A stretch of 64,000 bases of DNA. Origin: JACCVL01 sp963695375 (GTDB lineage Bacteria > Actinomycetota > Actinomycetes > Propionibacteriales > Nocardioidaceae). A program made the position numbers and the translations under genes. A model generated the notes under the pieces. The model saw only the letters and a program-made list of their open reading frames with translations. It made no database searches and was not told the origin of the DNA. Positions 62,588 through 64,000 of this stretch are shown piece by piece; the stretch's first letter is position 1; the number at the start of each line of letters is the position of its first letter. Where the stretch lies: assembly GCA_963695375.1 (NCBI GenBank), contig OY968767.1:2480001-2544000 (forward strand), given 5' to 3'.

Positions 62588-63907
62588 ATGTCGAACCTGC
62601 CCCGGCACCGGCCCAAGATCGGCGCCGGCACACCGGCCCCGGACTGGCTGCTCGACCACGGCGACCTGAACCTGCACGCGCTCGGCCCCGGTGACGAGCT
62701 GCTGGCCGAGTGGGCGGCCAGCGGGCTGAGCCTGCCGGACCGACCGGCGCTCCGGGCGTACCGGATCGAGCGGGTGCGCGACCAGCTCCGACGCAGCGGG
62801 TGCGACGGCATCGTGCTGTACGACCCGGTCAACATCCGCTACGCCAGTGACACGACCAACATGTCGCTGTGGACGATGCACAACCCGGTCCGGTACCTCT
62901 TCGTGGCCGCCGACGGGCCGGCGGTGCTCTTCGAGTTCTCCGAGGGCGAGTTCCTCGGCACGCACTCGGGGGTGGTGGACGAGGTGCGGGCCGGGCAGGC
63001 GTACGGCTACTTCTTCGTCGGGGACCGGATGGAGGAGGCCGCCGGCCGCTGGGCCGACGAGCTGGTCGCGCTGGTCGACGAGCACGGACGTGGTGACCGG
63101 CGGCTGGCCGTCGACATGCTCGAGCTCTCCGGCGTGCGAGCCCTGGAGGCGCGCGGCGTCGAGCTGGTCGGCGGGATGCCGCTGATGGAGGAGGCACGCA
63201 CGATCAAGTGCGCCGACGAGATCCGCGCGATGCGGTGCGCGGTCGACGCCTGCCAGCGCAGCGTGGCCGAGATGCACGATGCCCTCAGGCCCGGTGTCAC
63301 CGAGATGGCACTGTGGGGCCGGCTGCAGGAGGCCAGCTTCCGTCGGTACGGGGAGTGGGTGGAGACCCGGCTGCTGTCCTCCGGCCCGCGAACGAACCCC
63401 TGGTACCACGAGGCGAGCAGCCGACGCGTCCAGGCGGGTGAGCTGGTCGGCTTCGACACCGACCTGATCGGCGCCTACGGCGTGTGTGTCGACATGTCCC
63501 GGACCTGGCTGTGCGGCGCGGAGCGGCCGACCTCCCAGCAGCGGCAGACCTACGCGCTGGCCCGGGAGCAGGTCGAGCGCAACATCGAGCTGCACGTTCC
63601 GGGCGCCGGCTTCCGGGAGATCTCGGACAAGGCCTGGTATCCCCCGCTGGAGACCTACCGCGCCTACACCTGCCTGTCGCACGGGGTCGGCCTGTGCGAC
63701 GAGTATCCCGCGCTGTACGTGCGCGAGACCTGGGACGAGCAGGGGTACCACGGCGAGCTCGAGCCGGGGATGGTGATGTGCGTCGAGGCGTTCGTCGGGC
63801 CGCGGTCCGGCGGCGAGGGCGTGAAGCTCGAGCAGCAGGTGCTGATCACCGAGACCGGCAACGAGGTGCTCACCGACTACCCGCTCGACCTCACCCCACC
63901 CACCTGA
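62588..63907 (+). CDS. M24-family protein closely resembling DMSP lyase DddP
   Basis: A 439-residue pita-bread-fold protein, usually annotated as Xaa-Pro peptidase. It aligns along its length with DddP as I remember it: 'EWAASGLSLPDRPALRAYRI', 'DPVNIRYASDTTNMSLW', 'GEWVETRLLSSGPRTNPWY'. Every DddP iron ligand is present at a constant offset: Asp290, Asp292, Asp302, His365, Glu400 and Glu415 (295, 297, 307, 371, 406 and 421 in RlDddP). The catalytic Tyr360 and Asp371 (366, 377) are also present ('YTCLSHGVGLCDEYP'). True M24 peptidases keep the ligands but not this context. Substrate and activity are inference. It lies 35 bases after treZ, possibly in the same osmolyte-related operon. Confidence 0.8.
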   Translation: MSNLPRHRPKIGAGTPAPDWLLDHGDLNLHALGPGDELLAEWAASGLSLPDRPALRAYRIERVRDQLRRSGCDGIVLYDPVNIRYASDTTNMSLWTMHNPVRYLFVAADGPAVLFEFSEGEFLGTHSGVVDEVRAGQAYGYFFVGDRMEEAAGRWADELVALVDEHGRGDRRLAVDMLELSGVRALEARGVELVGGMPLMEEARTIKCADEIRAMRCAVDACQRSVAEMHDALRPGVTEMALWGRLQEASFRRYGEWVETRLLSSGPRTNPWYHEASSRRVQAGELVGFDTDLIGAYGVCVDMSRTWLCGAERPTSQQRQTYALAREQVERNIELHVPGAGFREISDKAWYPPLETYRAYTCLSHGVGLCDEYPALYVRETWDEQGYHGELEPGMVMCVEAFVGPRSGGEGVKLEQQVLITETGNEVLTDYPLDLTPPT

Positions 63908-63910
63908 CGG

Positions 63911-63963
63911 TCACGATCCGCGACTTCTGCAGACCGGACGGCTGCAGAAGTCGCGGATCGTGA
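63911..63963. terminator. Perfect 22-bp inverted repeat after the DddP-like gene
   Basis: Arms at 63911-63932 (beginning TCACGATCCGCGACTTCTGC) and 63942-63963 are exact complements around a 9-base loop. The hairpin starts three bases after the stop codon. Each arm equals the repeat at 34902-34923. It is very likely a terminator, possibly serving both strands. Confidence 0.85.
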
Positions 63964-63966
63964 AGA

Positions 63967-63996
63967 GGGTGGTGGGGGGTTGGGTGGTGGGGGTCA
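63967..63996. repeat. G-rich tract with quadruplex potential
   Basis: GGGTGGTGGGGGGTTGGGTG and following bases contain at least four runs of three or more G with short loops. On the minus strand this is a C-rich, G-poor stretch directly preceding the hairpin, the mirror of the arrangement at 34863-34923. The TCA at 63994-63996 may be the stop of a convergent gene lying beyond the window. Confidence 0.6.
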
Positions 63997-64000
63997 GGCG

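Overview
The window is very GC-rich chromosomal DNA from a high-GC actinobacterium. Three points suggest a Geodermatophilaceae/Frankia-type relative. An SsgA/SsgB-like cell-division regulator is present. A phosphatidylinositol-mannoside cassette is present. Long stretches follow, from memory, the Mycobacterium tuberculosis order thrS - HIT - pgsA - acyltransferase - pimA ... pdxS - pdxT - yebC - ruvCAB - yajC - secDF - apt - relA - hisS - aspS - alaS. The assignment is inference; no rRNA lies in the window.

Layout. 1-3084: end of a minus-strand operon (rarA, two small membrane-type proteins, start of alaS). 3088-10704: a complete oligopeptide ABC transporter with a substrate-binding lipoprotein at each end and a strong hairpin after the first. 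10852-14752: aspS, hisS and a metallo-hydrolase with overlapping start/stop codons. 14862-17334: two plus-strand genes (DUF349; AbiEi/DUF559-like), the second bracketed by inverted arrays of a ~22-bp repeat. 17482-37438: the conserved housekeeping block for stringent response, purine salvage, Sec translocation, Holliday-junction resolution, vitamin B6, PIM lipids, an EF-G paralogue, a HIT protein and ThrRS. 37634-44422: accessory metabolism (DUF222-HNH protein, two acetyltransferases, a divergent lysine-catabolic pair, a secreted protein). 44434-48135: four tRNAs around two decayed, locally low-GC secretory genes, the SsgA-like gene and an aminodeoxychorismate lyase-like gene. 48247-56104: rsgA, a YihY membrane protein, a degenerate aquaporin-like protein, a cysteine-type leader peptide before a chelatase-like gene lacking its active-site histidines, a frameshifted PPK2, a RibD-C reductase, an ATP-dependent DNA ligase and a small unknown protein. 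56240-63907: glgX (frameshifted) - treY - treZ, which convert glycogen to trehalose, followed by an M24 protein carrying every known metal and catalytic residue of the DMSP lyase DddP.

General features. Many genes overlap by 1-8 bases (ATGA or GTGA), so translational coupling is widespread. At least six genes have a TANNNT hexamer 6-7 bases before the start codon, as expected for leaderless transcripts. A dispersed repeat with the core GAAGT(GA/CG)CGGATCG sits at gene 3' ends at four loci. No CRISPR array, insertion sequence, prophage or integrase was seen. Four protein-coding loci contain frameshifts; sequencing error cannot be excluded for the single-base ones.
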